Part shown: positions 19,835 to 28,798 of the stretch, one piece after another
How the letters are laid out: each line of letters begins with the position of its first letter
How positions within the stretch are numbered: the stretch's first letter is position 1
Translations under genes and position numbers: made by a program
Notes under the pieces: generated by a model
Told to the model about the DNA's origin: nothing
Database searches by the model: none
What the model saw: the letters and a program-made list of their open reading frames with translations, nothing else
Assembly: GCA_021846985.1 (NCBI GenBank)
Contig: JAJZVX010000007.1
Location: 62,001 to 126,000, forward strand
Source of the DNA: Acidobacteriota bacterium
Lineage (GTDB): Bacteria > Acidobacteriota > Terriglobia > Terriglobales > Acidobacteriaceae
Length of the DNA: 64,000 bases
Reading direction: 5' to 3'

Positions 19835-21223
19835 ATGCCTCTCGATCCAGTTCCCGCTCTGTTGGCCCGCGCCACCGAGCGCCTCGAGCGCCACTTCGCC
19901 TCGCTTCCGCCGCTCGCCGCCTCCACCGGCAACTTTGCCGCCACACCCGGCCCCGGCTCGGCGCCCGCTGCGCAAGCCGCCCTCGAAGAGGTTCTTGAGG
20001 CCGTGGCCACTCGCCTCGCCGACAATTACCCCTACTTCCACCCCCTCTACGCCGGCCAGATGCTCAAGCCGCCCCATCCCGTGGCCCGCGCCGCCTACGC
20101 GCTCGCCATGGCCATCAACCCCAACAACCACGCCCGCGACGGCGGACGCGCCAGCTCCGAGATGGAGATCGAGGCCGTCCGCCACATCGCCCAACTCTTC
20201 GGCTGGACGGAATGCCTCGGCCACCTCACCTCCAGCGGTACCCTCGCCAACCTCGAGGCGCTCTGGGTCGCCGGACTCTCCGCTCCCGGCAAGCGCATTC
20301 TAGCCTCCGCGCAGGCCCACTATACCCACAACCGCATCTCCGCCGTCCTCAAGCTTCCTTTCACGCCCATCCCTGCCGATGACCGCGGCCGCATGGATCT
20401 CAACGCCCTCGAGGATGAGCTGCGCCGCGGCGATGTCGGTGCCGTCGTCGTGACCCTTGGCACCACCGCCATGGGCGCCGTCGACCCTCTGCATCAGGTT
20501 CTCGCCCTCCGCCAGCGCTACGGCTTTCGCATCCATGTCGACGCCGCCTACGGGGGTTACTTCCGCCTCATCTCCGCCGCGCTCGACGAACCCGCCCGCC
20601 TTGCCTACGCCGCCCTCCACCAGGCCGACTCCATCGTCGTCGATCCCCACAAGCATGGGCTCCAGCCCTACGGCTGCGGCTGCATCCTCTTCCGCGATCC
20701 CTCCGTGGGCCGTTTTTACAAGCACGACTCCCCTTATACCTACTTCACCTCCCACCAGCTCCATCTTGGAGAAATCAGCCTTGAGTGTTCCCGCGCCGGA
20801 GCCTCTGCTGTCGCCCTGTGGGCCACCCATCAGCTCCTGCCTCTGCTGCCCCACGGCGAGTTTGCCCGCGGTCTCGGCCAGGGCCGTGCAGCCACCCTCG
20901 ATCTGGACCTCCGCCTGCGCCTCGATGCCCGCTTCGAGCCCCTCCGCGCCGGTCCGCCCGAGCTCGATATTGTCGTCTGGAAGCTAGCCGCCCCCACCCC
21001 CCGGCAAGCTGCCGCGCTCGCGCAGAGTGTCTTTGCCGCCTGCGCCGCGCGCGACCTTCATCTTGCCCTTGTAGAATTGCCGCTGACCTGGTTCCAAGCC
21101 GGGGCTGGCGCTGGCACGGTCACCTGCCTGCGCTCCGTGCTCATGAAGCCAGAACACCAGGCCTGGCTCGGCCAGATCTGGGACAAACTCAGCGCCGCAA
21201 CCACCGAAGTTCTGAGAGGATAA
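19835..21223 (+). CDS. PLP-dependent group II decarboxylase / aminotransferase-like
   Basis: TSSGTLANLEALWVAG, IHVDAAYGGYFRLIS, SIVVDPHKHGLQPYGCGCILFRD (PLP lysine). Confidence 0.8.
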   Translation: MPLDPVPALLARATERLERHFASLPPLAASTGNFAATPGPGSAPAAQAALEEVLEAVATRLADNYPYFHPLYAGQMLKPPHPVARAAYALAMAINPNNHARDGGRASSEMEIEAVRHIAQLFGWTECLGHLTSSGTLANLEALWVAGLSAPGKRILASAQAHYTHNRISAVLKLPFTPIPADDRGRMDLNALEDELRRGDVGAVVVTLGTTAMGAVDPLHQVLALRQRYGFRIHVDAAYGGYFRLISAALDEPARLAYAALHQADSIVVDPHKHGLQPYGCGCILFRDPSVGRFYKHDSPYTYFTSHQLHLGEISLECSRAGASAVALWATHQLLPLLPHGEFARGLGQGRAATLDLDLRLRLDARFEPLRAGPPELDIVVWKLAAPTPRQAAALAQSVFAACAARDLHLALVELPLTWFQAGAGAGTVTCLRSVLMKPEHQAWLGQIWDKLSAATTEVLRG

Positions 21224-21228
21224 GGCGT

Positions 21229-22188
21229 ATGGCAGACCATCCGGTCTCAACCGCACCTCTGGAAAACGTTCTCATCTCCAACGGAGACTGTTCCGTCACC
21301 ATCAATCCCCGTCTGGGCGGCAAAATCGCCTCCATCTCCGTCCGCGGCCACGAGCTGCTGCAGCCGCCCCTCGCTCCCTGCGCTCCGCGCACGCCCACCC
21401 AACCCTTCGACGAGAGCGATGCCAGCGGCTGGGACGAGTGCCTGCCTTCCGTCGCCTCCTGCGCCATTCAAACTCCCTCCGGCCCTGTCTCCATTCCCGA
21501 CCACGGCGACTTGTGGCGTGTCCCCTGGGAGCTTCTCAACTCGAGCTCCATGTGCGCTGCCTTCCGCGCCTGCTGTTTCTCCCTGCCCCTCGAACTCCGC
21601 CGCGCCACCACGCTGCTGACCTCCGAGTCCGGTTGGCGCCTGCGCGCCGACTACCTGCTCACCAACACTGGCGATGTACCCGTGCCTTGGTCCTGGGCCG
21701 CCCATCCACTGTTTACCGCCGAAGCCGGCGACCGCATCCTCCTGCCCGCGTCCATCCGCGCGCTGCGCCTTGAAGGCTCCGGCGGCGGACGCCTTGGCCA
21801 GCCCGGCGATCGCATCGCCTGGCCCGTCGCCACCCTCGCCACCGGCGGCCAGACTGACCTCAGCCTTGCCCAGCCCCCTGAGTCCGCCATCGGCGACAAG
21901 CTCTTTGCCGGACCTCTGGAAACAGGCGAAAACTGGTGCGCCCTGGAGCGAGTCAGGCTCGGCCTGCGCATCCGCGTCCGCTTTAACCCCATGGCCACGC
22001 CTTATCTCGGCCTTTGGATCTGCTACGGAGGCTGGCCGGCACGCCCCGGAACCAAACAAACCTGCGTCGCCCTCGAACCAGCCACCGCGCCCGTCGACTC
22101 CCTCGCCCAAACCGGCCCCTGGTCCCACACGCTCGCGCCCGGACAGTCCGTCTCCTGGCCCATGATTGTTGAAATTGAATCCATCTGA
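21229..22188 (+). CDS. Aldose 1-epimerase (galactose mutarotase)-like protein
   Basis: INPRLGGKIASISVRGHELLQPP, SGWDECLPSV, PDHGDLWRVPWEL, WAAHPLFTA. Start at 21229 immediately after the decarboxylase stop. Confidence 0.7.
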   Translation: MADHPVSTAPLENVLISNGDCSVTINPRLGGKIASISVRGHELLQPPLAPCAPRTPTQPFDESDASGWDECLPSVASCAIQTPSGPVSIPDHGDLWRVPWELLNSSSMCAAFRACCFSLPLELRRATTLLTSESGWRLRADYLLTNTGDVPVPWSWAAHPLFTAEAGDRILLPASIRALRLEGSGGGRLGQPGDRIAWPVATLATGGQTDLSLAQPPESAIGDKLFAGPLETGENWCALERVRLGLRIRVRFNPMATPYLGLWICYGGWPARPGTKQTCVALEPATAPVDSLAQTGPWSHTLAPGQSVSWPMIVEIESI

Positions 22189-22202
22189 GGTGGCATCTCT
22201 CC

Positions 22203-23354
22203 ATGCATGATCCCGCTCTTCTCCGCTCCATGCACCGTGCCCGCTTCCACGCCGAGCCCGCCGTCTTCGTCGCTCCCGGCCGCGTCAACCTCATCGGTGA
22301 GCACACCGACTACGCCGAAGGTTTCGTCATGCCCGCGGCGATCGACTTTGCCACCCTCGCCGCCATCTCGCTCCGTTCCGACGGCAAATTCGTACTCTAC
22401 TCCGAAAACTTCGGCGAGGAACGCGCCTTCGACGCCGCTCTCCCGCCCGCGCCCTCCAAACACTGGACCGACTATCCTCTCGGCGTGGTCTCCATCCTCG
22501 CCGGCGAAGGCCACAAGATCCCCGGCTTCAGCCTTACCCTCTGGGGCGATGTCCCTCTGGGCTCCGGCCTCTCCAGCTCCGCCAGCGTCGAGGTCGCCAG
22601 CGCCTTGGCCATGCTCTCGCTGTTGGGCGCCAGCTATCCGGGCCCCGTCCTTGCGCGCCTCTGCCAGCGTGTCGAGAACGAGTTCGTCGGCGCCAACTGC
22701 GGCGTGATGGATCAGTTCATCTCCGCCAACGGCAAAAAGGATCACGCCCTCCTGCTCGACTGCCGCGACCTCAGCTTCCGCCTCGCCCCCATCCCCTCCC
22801 ATCTCGCCCTGGTCATCGCCAACACCATGGTGAAGCACTCCATCGCCGGCGGCGACTATCCCACCCGCCGCCGCGAGTCAGAGGCCGCCTGCGCCGTGAT
22901 CGCCAGCCACCGTCCCGGCGTGCCTTTCCTCCGCGACGCCACCCTCGAAGATCTCGACAAGTGGGGTTATGAGATGGCGCCCAAATCGCTCATGCGCGCC
23001 CGCCATGTCATTAGCGAGAACCTCCGCACCGTGGCCGCCGCCGAGGCTCTCCTCAAAGGCGACCTTGCCGAGCTCGGCCGCCTGATGGCTGAAGCCCACA
23101 AAAGCTACAGCATCGACTTCGAGGGCAGTTGCACAGAGGCCGATCTCATGGTCGAGCTCGCCCAGGACATCCCCGGCCTCATTGGCGCCCGCCTCACCGG
23201 CGGCGGCTTCGGCGGCTGCACCATCAACCTCGTCGAGCAGGCTCAGGCCAGCCCCTTCGCCGCCGAGCTCGGCCGCCGCTACGCCGACCGCACCTCCATC
23301 GTGCCCGAGATCCACATCTGCCACGCCTCCGACGGCGCGCGCCAACTGGAGTAG
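22203..23354 (+). CDS. galK: Galactokinase
   Basis: APGRVNLIGEHTDYAEGFVMPAAID, PLGSGLSSSASVEVASALAM, GARLTGGGFGGCTINLV (GHMP motifs 1-3). Confidence 0.93.
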   Translation: MHDPALLRSMHRARFHAEPAVFVAPGRVNLIGEHTDYAEGFVMPAAIDFATLAAISLRSDGKFVLYSENFGEERAFDAALPPAPSKHWTDYPLGVVSILAGEGHKIPGFSLTLWGDVPLGSGLSSSASVEVASALAMLSLLGASYPGPVLARLCQRVENEFVGANCGVMDQFISANGKKDHALLLDCRDLSFRLAPIPSHLALVIANTMVKHSIAGGDYPTRRRESEAACAVIASHRPGVPFLRDATLEDLDKWGYEMAPKSLMRARHVISENLRTVAAAEALLKGDLAELGRLMAEAHKSYSIDFEGSCTEADLMVELAQDIPGLIGARLTGGGFGGCTINLVEQAQASPFAAELGRRYADRTSIVPEIHICHASDGARQLE

Positions 23355-23650
23355 GAGCCTTTTACCCCGTTCGCCCTCATGGCCGGATCCCTTCATCATG
23401 CCGAATCCAGTCCGGCCGTCTTTTCATCTCACGCAATCTTTTTCCTTGCACTTCAAATTCGCCCCCAATCGACTTCCCCTTCCCGGAACATCCCTTGTCT
23501 ACCCCTCGCTATTTACCGGGTCCTTGTTAAAATTGGAAGATGTTTGCCCCGATAATGTCTGGAAGGGGAGGGCAAACCCGGATCCGGCAATGACCCCAGA
23601 CCAGCGGATCACTGCTTTGCCCCCGCCAAAGCCACGGAGAATAGCCAAAT

Positions 23651-25414
23651 ATGCAGCCAAATTCGTCTAAACCCTTTTCTTATGAAGCTTTTCCCGCCTC
23701 GGGCGTGGTTGCCTACTACTCCATGGAGATCGCCATCTGCCCCGGCATGCCCACCTACTCCGGCGGTCTCGGCATGCTCGCAGGTGATACCCTTCGCTCC
23801 GCCGCCGACCTCGGCGTCCCCCTTGTCGCCTTCACCCTTCTTCATCGCAAAGGTTACTTCGAGCAGCACATCGATCCCGCTGGCATCCAGACAGAAGACG
23901 TCCAGCCCTGGAATCCCGCCGACTTCTGCGTCGAGGAAGCCGCTCGCGTCACCGTCTCCATCGAGGGCCGGACCGTCCAGCTCCGCGCCTGGCGCTACGA
24001 TCTCGCCGGCCGCTATGGCCACATCGTTCCCGTCTACCTCCTCGACACCGACCTCGATGCCAACTCCGGCTGGGATCGCGGCCTCACCGACCACCTTTAT
24101 GGCGGCGACAGCAACTACCGCCTCCAGCAGGAAGTCGTCCTCGGAATGGGTGGCGTTCGCATGGTCCATGCCCTCGGCTACCGCGTCAACGTTTACCACA
24201 TGAACGAGGGTCACGCCGCTCTGCTCACTCTCGCCCTGCTCGAACGCCAGCTCGGCGGAGGACCGCTCGGCGCCGCCACAGAAGCCGACATCGAGCAGGT
24301 CCGCCAGAAGTGCGTTTTTACCACCCACACCCCGGTTCCCGCGGGCCACGACCGCTTCTCCAACGAGCAGGCCATCCGCATCCTCGGCGGCGACCGCACC
24401 GCCCGCCTCGAGCAGCAGTGCTGCTTCCGGGACGGAATGCTCAACATGACCCTCCTTGCCCTCCGCTTCTCCCGCTACGCCAATGGCGTCGCCCTCCAGC
24501 ACGGCAAGGTTTCGCGCGACATGTTCCCCGAGTTCGCCATCGACTCCATCACCAATGGCGTCCACGCCCCCACCTGGATCGCCGAACCATTCCAGCAGCT
24601 CTTTGACGAGCGCATTCCCAGCTGGCGCCGCGACACCCTCTGTCTCCGCAACGCCATCGATCTGCCCGAAGACACCGTCCTTGCCGCCCATGCCCGCGCC
24701 AAGGAAGAGCTGCTTGCCGCCGTGGCCGCGCGCACCGGCCACCTCCTCAATCCGAGCGTGCTCACCCTCGGCTTTGCCCGCCGCGCCGCCACCTACAAGC
24801 GCGCCACCCTCATGTTCTCTGACCCCCAGCGCCTGCAGGCCATTGCCGCCGAGGCTGGCGGCCTTCAGATTCTCTACGCCGGCAAGGCCCATCCCCAGGA
24901 CGATCCCGGCAAGGCCCTTATCCACCAGGTGGTGGAAGACGCCGCCCGGCTCTCCAACGATCTGCTCCGCATTGTCTTCATCGAAAATTACGACTGGGAA
25001 CTCGGCGCCCTGCTTACCTCCGGCGTCGATGTCTGGATCAACACCCCCCGCCGCCCCTACGAGGCTTCCGGAACCAGTGGCATGAAGGCCGCCCTGAACG
25101 GCGTTCCCAGCCTTTCGGTCCTCGATGGCTGGTGGATCGAGGGTTGCATCGAGGGCGTCACCGGCTGGGCCATCGAAGACGGCGTCAACGACGCCGAAGA
25201 GGCCAGCTCCCTCTATGACAAACTCGCCGGCGACGTCGTTGCCCTCTTCCGCCACGACCCGCGGCGCTGGGCGCGCCTCATGCGCGCCACCATCGCCTTC
25301 AACGGCTCCTTCTTCAATACCAACCGCATGGTCCGTCAGTACAACAGCAACGCCTACTATCCCGTGACCCTCACCGAAAGAGAATCCGTCCGCGAAGAAA
25401 CCTTCGCCGATTAA
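23651..25414 (+). CDS. Alpha-glucan (glycogen/maltodextrin) phosphorylase-like
   Basis: YYSMEIAICPGMPTYSGGLGMLAGDTLRSAADLGVP, FTTHTPVPAGHDRF, INTPRRPYEASGTSGMKAALNGVPSLSVLDGWW. Confidence 0.88.
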   Translation: MQPNSSKPFSYEAFPASGVVAYYSMEIAICPGMPTYSGGLGMLAGDTLRSAADLGVPLVAFTLLHRKGYFEQHIDPAGIQTEDVQPWNPADFCVEEAARVTVSIEGRTVQLRAWRYDLAGRYGHIVPVYLLDTDLDANSGWDRGLTDHLYGGDSNYRLQQEVVLGMGGVRMVHALGYRVNVYHMNEGHAALLTLALLERQLGGGPLGAATEADIEQVRQKCVFTTHTPVPAGHDRFSNEQAIRILGGDRTARLEQQCCFRDGMLNMTLLALRFSRYANGVALQHGKVSRDMFPEFAIDSITNGVHAPTWIAEPFQQLFDERIPSWRRDTLCLRNAIDLPEDTVLAAHARAKEELLAAVAARTGHLLNPSVLTLGFARRAATYKRATLMFSDPQRLQAIAAEAGGLQILYAGKAHPQDDPGKALIHQVVEDAARLSNDLLRIVFIENYDWELGALLTSGVDVWINTPRRPYEASGTSGMKAALNGVPSLSVLDGWWIEGCIEGVTGWAIEDGVNDAEEASSLYDKLAGDVVALFRHDPRRWARLMRATIAFNGSFFNTNRMVRQYNSNAYYPVTLTERESVREETFAD

Positions 25415-25639
25415 GGCGCTACGGGCGGCGCAGAAATCTGCTGCGTTCAAGAGGCGCGGCCTGGCAGACCATGGAAAGACGCATGATTTTGGAAAAGTCC
25501 GGCTTCAGCCGCACCGTCCATGTCTCCGCATCCATGCGGCCTTCAGGCCAGCGCAACTCTCTTGCGGCTTTTGCCCGGCATTGCGAGCTTCTCCGCAAAC
25601 CGCGGCCTGCACCAGGCCACGGTGAACGACGAACGGCCT

Positions 25640-28600
25640 TTAATCTCCGGGCGCATCTTCCAATTCAGAGCCGATCCGGTGCAGCTTCATCACGTGCCAC
25701 TGCAGCCGGTCAAAGAATAAATACACCACCGGCGTGGTAAACAGCGTCAGCATCTGCGACACAATCAGCCCGCCTACAATCGTAATGCCCAGCGGCTTGC
25801 GCAACTCCGAGCCCACGCCCATGCCGATGGCCAGCGGCAGGCCGCCGAACAGCGCCGCCATGGTCGTCATCATGATCGGCCGGAAGCGCAGCAGGCAGGC
25901 CTGGTAGATGGCCTCCATGGGCGGCAGCCCCTGGTCCCGTTCCGCCTGCAGCGCAAAGTCGATCATCATGATGGCGTTCTTCTTCACAATGCCGATCAGC
26001 AGGATGATGCCGATCAGAGCAATGATGCTCAGATCCGTCCCCGTGAGCAGCAGCGCCAGGATGGCCCCCACTCCCGCCGGCGGCAGCGTGGACAGAATCG
26101 TCAGCGGATGGATCAGGCTCTCATACAAAATCCCCAGCACGATATAGACCGCCAGCAGCGCTGCAAGGATCAGGTATGGCTCGTTCTTCAGCGAGTCCTG
26201 GAAGGCCTGTGCCGTGCCCTGGAAGCTGGCGTGCACCGCGCTCGGCATGCCGATCTCCTGCTCCATCTTTTCGATCGCCGTCACTGCCTGTCCCAGCGCC
26301 ACGTTGGGCGCCAGGTTGAAGGTCAGCGTCACCGCTGGATACTGCCCCTGGTGGTTCACCGTCAGGAAAGTTCGCTGCGTCTGATACTTCGCGATCGCCG
26401 AAAGCGGCACCATCGACCCCGTGGAGGACTTGACGAAGATTCCCTTCAGCGAGTCCGGGCTGAGCTGGTACTGCGGGTCCACCTCCATCACCACAAAATA
26501 CTGGTTCAGCGCCGTGTACATGGTCGAGACTTCCCGCTGCCCGAAGGCGTCGTAGAGCACCTGGTCGATCGCCGTGGCCGTGATGCCCAGCCGCGATGCC
26601 GTGTCCCGGTCGATCACCAGATTCGCTGCCAGCCCCTGGTCCTGCTGGTCGCTCGATACGTCGCGCAGCTCCGGCATCCGCCGCATCCGCTCCTCCAGCC
26701 GCGGCGCCCATGTGTTCAGCTCCTTCAGGTTCTCGTCGGAAAGCGTGTACTGAAACTGCGCCGCGCTGGCGCGTCCGCCAATTTGAATCTCCTGAAAGGT
26801 CTGCAGATAAAGCCGCGCCCCCGGCACGCTGCTCAACTTGGCCCGCAGCCGGTTCACCACCTGGTCGGCCGAAACGCGCCCCGGCCGCTGGCGTAGCGGC
26901 TTCAGGTCCACAAACATGAACCCCACGTTATTGCTGTTGCGTCCCCCGCCGGCAAACGCCGTTACCGTTCGCACGGCCGGATCGTCCAGCGTCATCTGCG
27001 CCAGTGTCCGCTGCTTGTCCCGCATGGCCGGGAAGCTGATGTCCTGTGCCGCCACCGTCTGGCCGCCCAGCCTGCCCGTGTCCTGCTGCGGGAAGAACCC
27101 CTTGGGCACAACGATGTAAAGATAGACATTCAATGCGAACGTCCCAATCAACACCAGCAGCATTGGCCACTGGTGCCGTAGCACCCAGCGCAGCCCGCTC
27201 GCATACTCGTTGTGCAGCCAGTTGAACGCCTGCTCGCTCGCCCGGTAGATCCGCCCGTGCCGCGCCTCGTCCCGCGATTTCAGAAACTTTGCGCACAGCA
27301 TCGGCGTCGTGGTCAGCGACACCAGCAGCGACACCGCAATGGCCACGCTCAGCGTCACCGCGAACTCCCGGAAGAGCTTGCCCACAATCCCGCCCATCAG
27401 CAGAATGGGAATGAACACCGCGATCAGCGACATGCTCATCGACAGCACTGTGAAGCCGATCTCCTTGGACCCCTTCATGGCCGCTTCGAACGGCTGGTAG
27501 CCCTGCTCCAGGTAGCGCGTGATGTTTTCGATCACCACGATCGCGTCGTCCACCACAAAGCCCGTCGCAATCGTCAGCGCCATCAGCGACAGGTTGTCCA
27601 CCGTGTAGCCCAGGATGTACATCACCCCGAAGGTGCCCACCAGCGAGAGCGGCACCGCCACCGACGGTATGATCGTCGCCCACACCTCGCGCAGGAACAG
27701 GAACACCACCAACACCACCAGGCACACGCTGATAAACAGGGAGATCTCCACATCCCGCACGCTCGACCGGATCGTCGTCGTGCGGTCCACCGCCACGTCG
27801 ATGTGGATGGTCGGGGGGATCGCCGCCTGTAGCCGCGGCATCTCCGCCATCACGCTGTCCACCGTCGAAATCACGTTGGCGCCGGGGATCTTGAAGATGA
27901 TGATCAGCACCGCGCTCTTCAGCTTCGCCGGCGGGCCTTTGGGCGGATTGATGCCCGACACTCCCGCCGTATGAATATCGGCGATGCTGTTCGTCACCGT
28001 GCCCACGTCTCCCACGCGCACCGGAGCGCCGGTGGCCTGGTTGTAGCCCACGATGATCGGCTCGTAGTCGCGCGCCTTGAAGATCTGATCGTTGTCGCTG
28101 ATCTGCCAGCGATGCGCCGCATCCTGGAACGAGCCTTTCGGCCGATTGGCGTTGGCAGCGCCCAGCGCGGTCCGCACCGCCTCCAGACCTACCCCGTTGT
28201 TGGCCAGTTGCATCGGATTCAATTCCACCCGCACCGCAGGTTGCGACGTGCCACCGACAAACACCTGCCCCACACCCTGAATCTGCGCGATCCGCTGCGC
28301 CAGAATCGAATCCGCCAGATCGTAGATCTCCGGCTTCGGCACCACATCCGAGGTCAACGTCAGAATCAGAATCGGCGAATCCGCCGGATTCGCCTTCCGG
28401 TAACCCGGATTCTGCGGCAGATACGCCGGTAACTGGTTCCGCGCCGCGTTGATGGCCGCCTGTACGTCCCGCGCCGCCGCGTCGATGTTGCGGTTGATGT
28501 CGAACTGGAGAATCACCGAGCTCGCCCCCAGCGAGCTCGTCGAGGTCATCTGGTTAACGCCCGCTATCCGCCCGAACTGCCGCTCCAGGGGCGTGGCCAC

Positions 28601-28786
28601 AGAGGAAGCCATGGTCTCCGGACTCGCTCCGGGCAAACCCGCGCTCACGCCGATCACAGGAAAATCCACGTCCGGCAGCGAGGCCACCGGCAGGAGCGAG
28701 TAAGCCACCGAGCCCGCCAGCAACAGCGCCACACTCAGCAGCGAGGTGGCCACCGGCCGGCGAATAAAGGGTGCGGAAAGATGCAT
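25640..28786 (-). CDS. RND multidrug efflux permease (MdtC/MuxC-like)
   Basis: 1048-aa [57 protein letters not shown]; adjacent to a second RND permease. Confidence 0.9.
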   Translation of the reverse strand: MHLSAPFIRRPVATSLLSVALLLAGSVAYSLLPVASLPDVDFPVIGVSAGLPGASPETMASSVATPLERQFGRIAGVNQMTSTSSLGASSVILQFDINRNIDAAARDVQAAINAARNQLPAYLPQNPGYRKANPADSPILILTLTSDVVPKPEIYDLADSILAQRIAQIQGVGQVFVGGTSQPAVRVELNPMQLANNGVGLEAVRTALGAANANRPKGSFQDAAHRWQISDNDQIFKARDYEPIIVGYNQATGAPVRVGDVGTVTNSIADIHTAGVSGINPPKGPPAKLKSAVLIIIFKIPGANVISTVDSVMAEMPRLQAAIPPTIHIDVAVDRTTTIRSSVRDVEISLFISVCLVVLVVFLFLREVWATIIPSVAVPLSLVGTFGVMYILGYTVDNLSLMALTIATGFVVDDAIVVIENITRYLEQGYQPFEAAMKGSKEIGFTVLSMSMSLIAVFIPILLMGGIVGKLFREFAVTLSVAIAVSLLVSLTTTPMLCAKFLKSRDEARHGRIYRASEQAFNWLHNEYASGLRWVLRHQWPMLLVLIGTFALNVYLYIVVPKGFFPQQDTGRLGGQTVAAQDISFPAMRDKQRTLAQMTLDDPAVRTVTAFAGGGRNSNNVGFMFVDLKPLRQRPGRVSADQVVNRLRAKLSSVPGARLYLQTFQEIQIGGRASAAQFQYTLSDENLKELNTWAPRLEERMRRMPELRDVSSDQQDQGLAANLVIDRDTASRLGITATAIDQVLYDAFGQREVSTMYTALNQYFVVMEVDPQYQLSPDSLKGIFVKSSTGSMVPLSAIAKYQTQRTFLTVNHQGQYPAVTLTFNLAPNVALGQAVTAIEKMEQEIGMPSAVHASFQGTAQAFQDSLKNEPYLILAALLAVYIVLGILYESLIHPLTILSTLPPAGVGAILALLLTGTDLSIIALIGIILLIGIVKKNAIMMIDFALQAERDQGLPPMEAIYQACLLRFRPIMMTTMAALFGGLPLAIGMGVGSELRKPLGITIVGGLIVSQMLTLFTTPVVYLFFDRLQWHVMKLHRIGSELEDAPGD

Positions 28787-28798
28787 GGCTCCTGATCC

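Noticed and set aside
23609-25450. 613-aa minus-strand ORF
   Set aside because: G/A/V/E-rich antisense frame of the alpha-glucan phosphorylase; no domain motifs.
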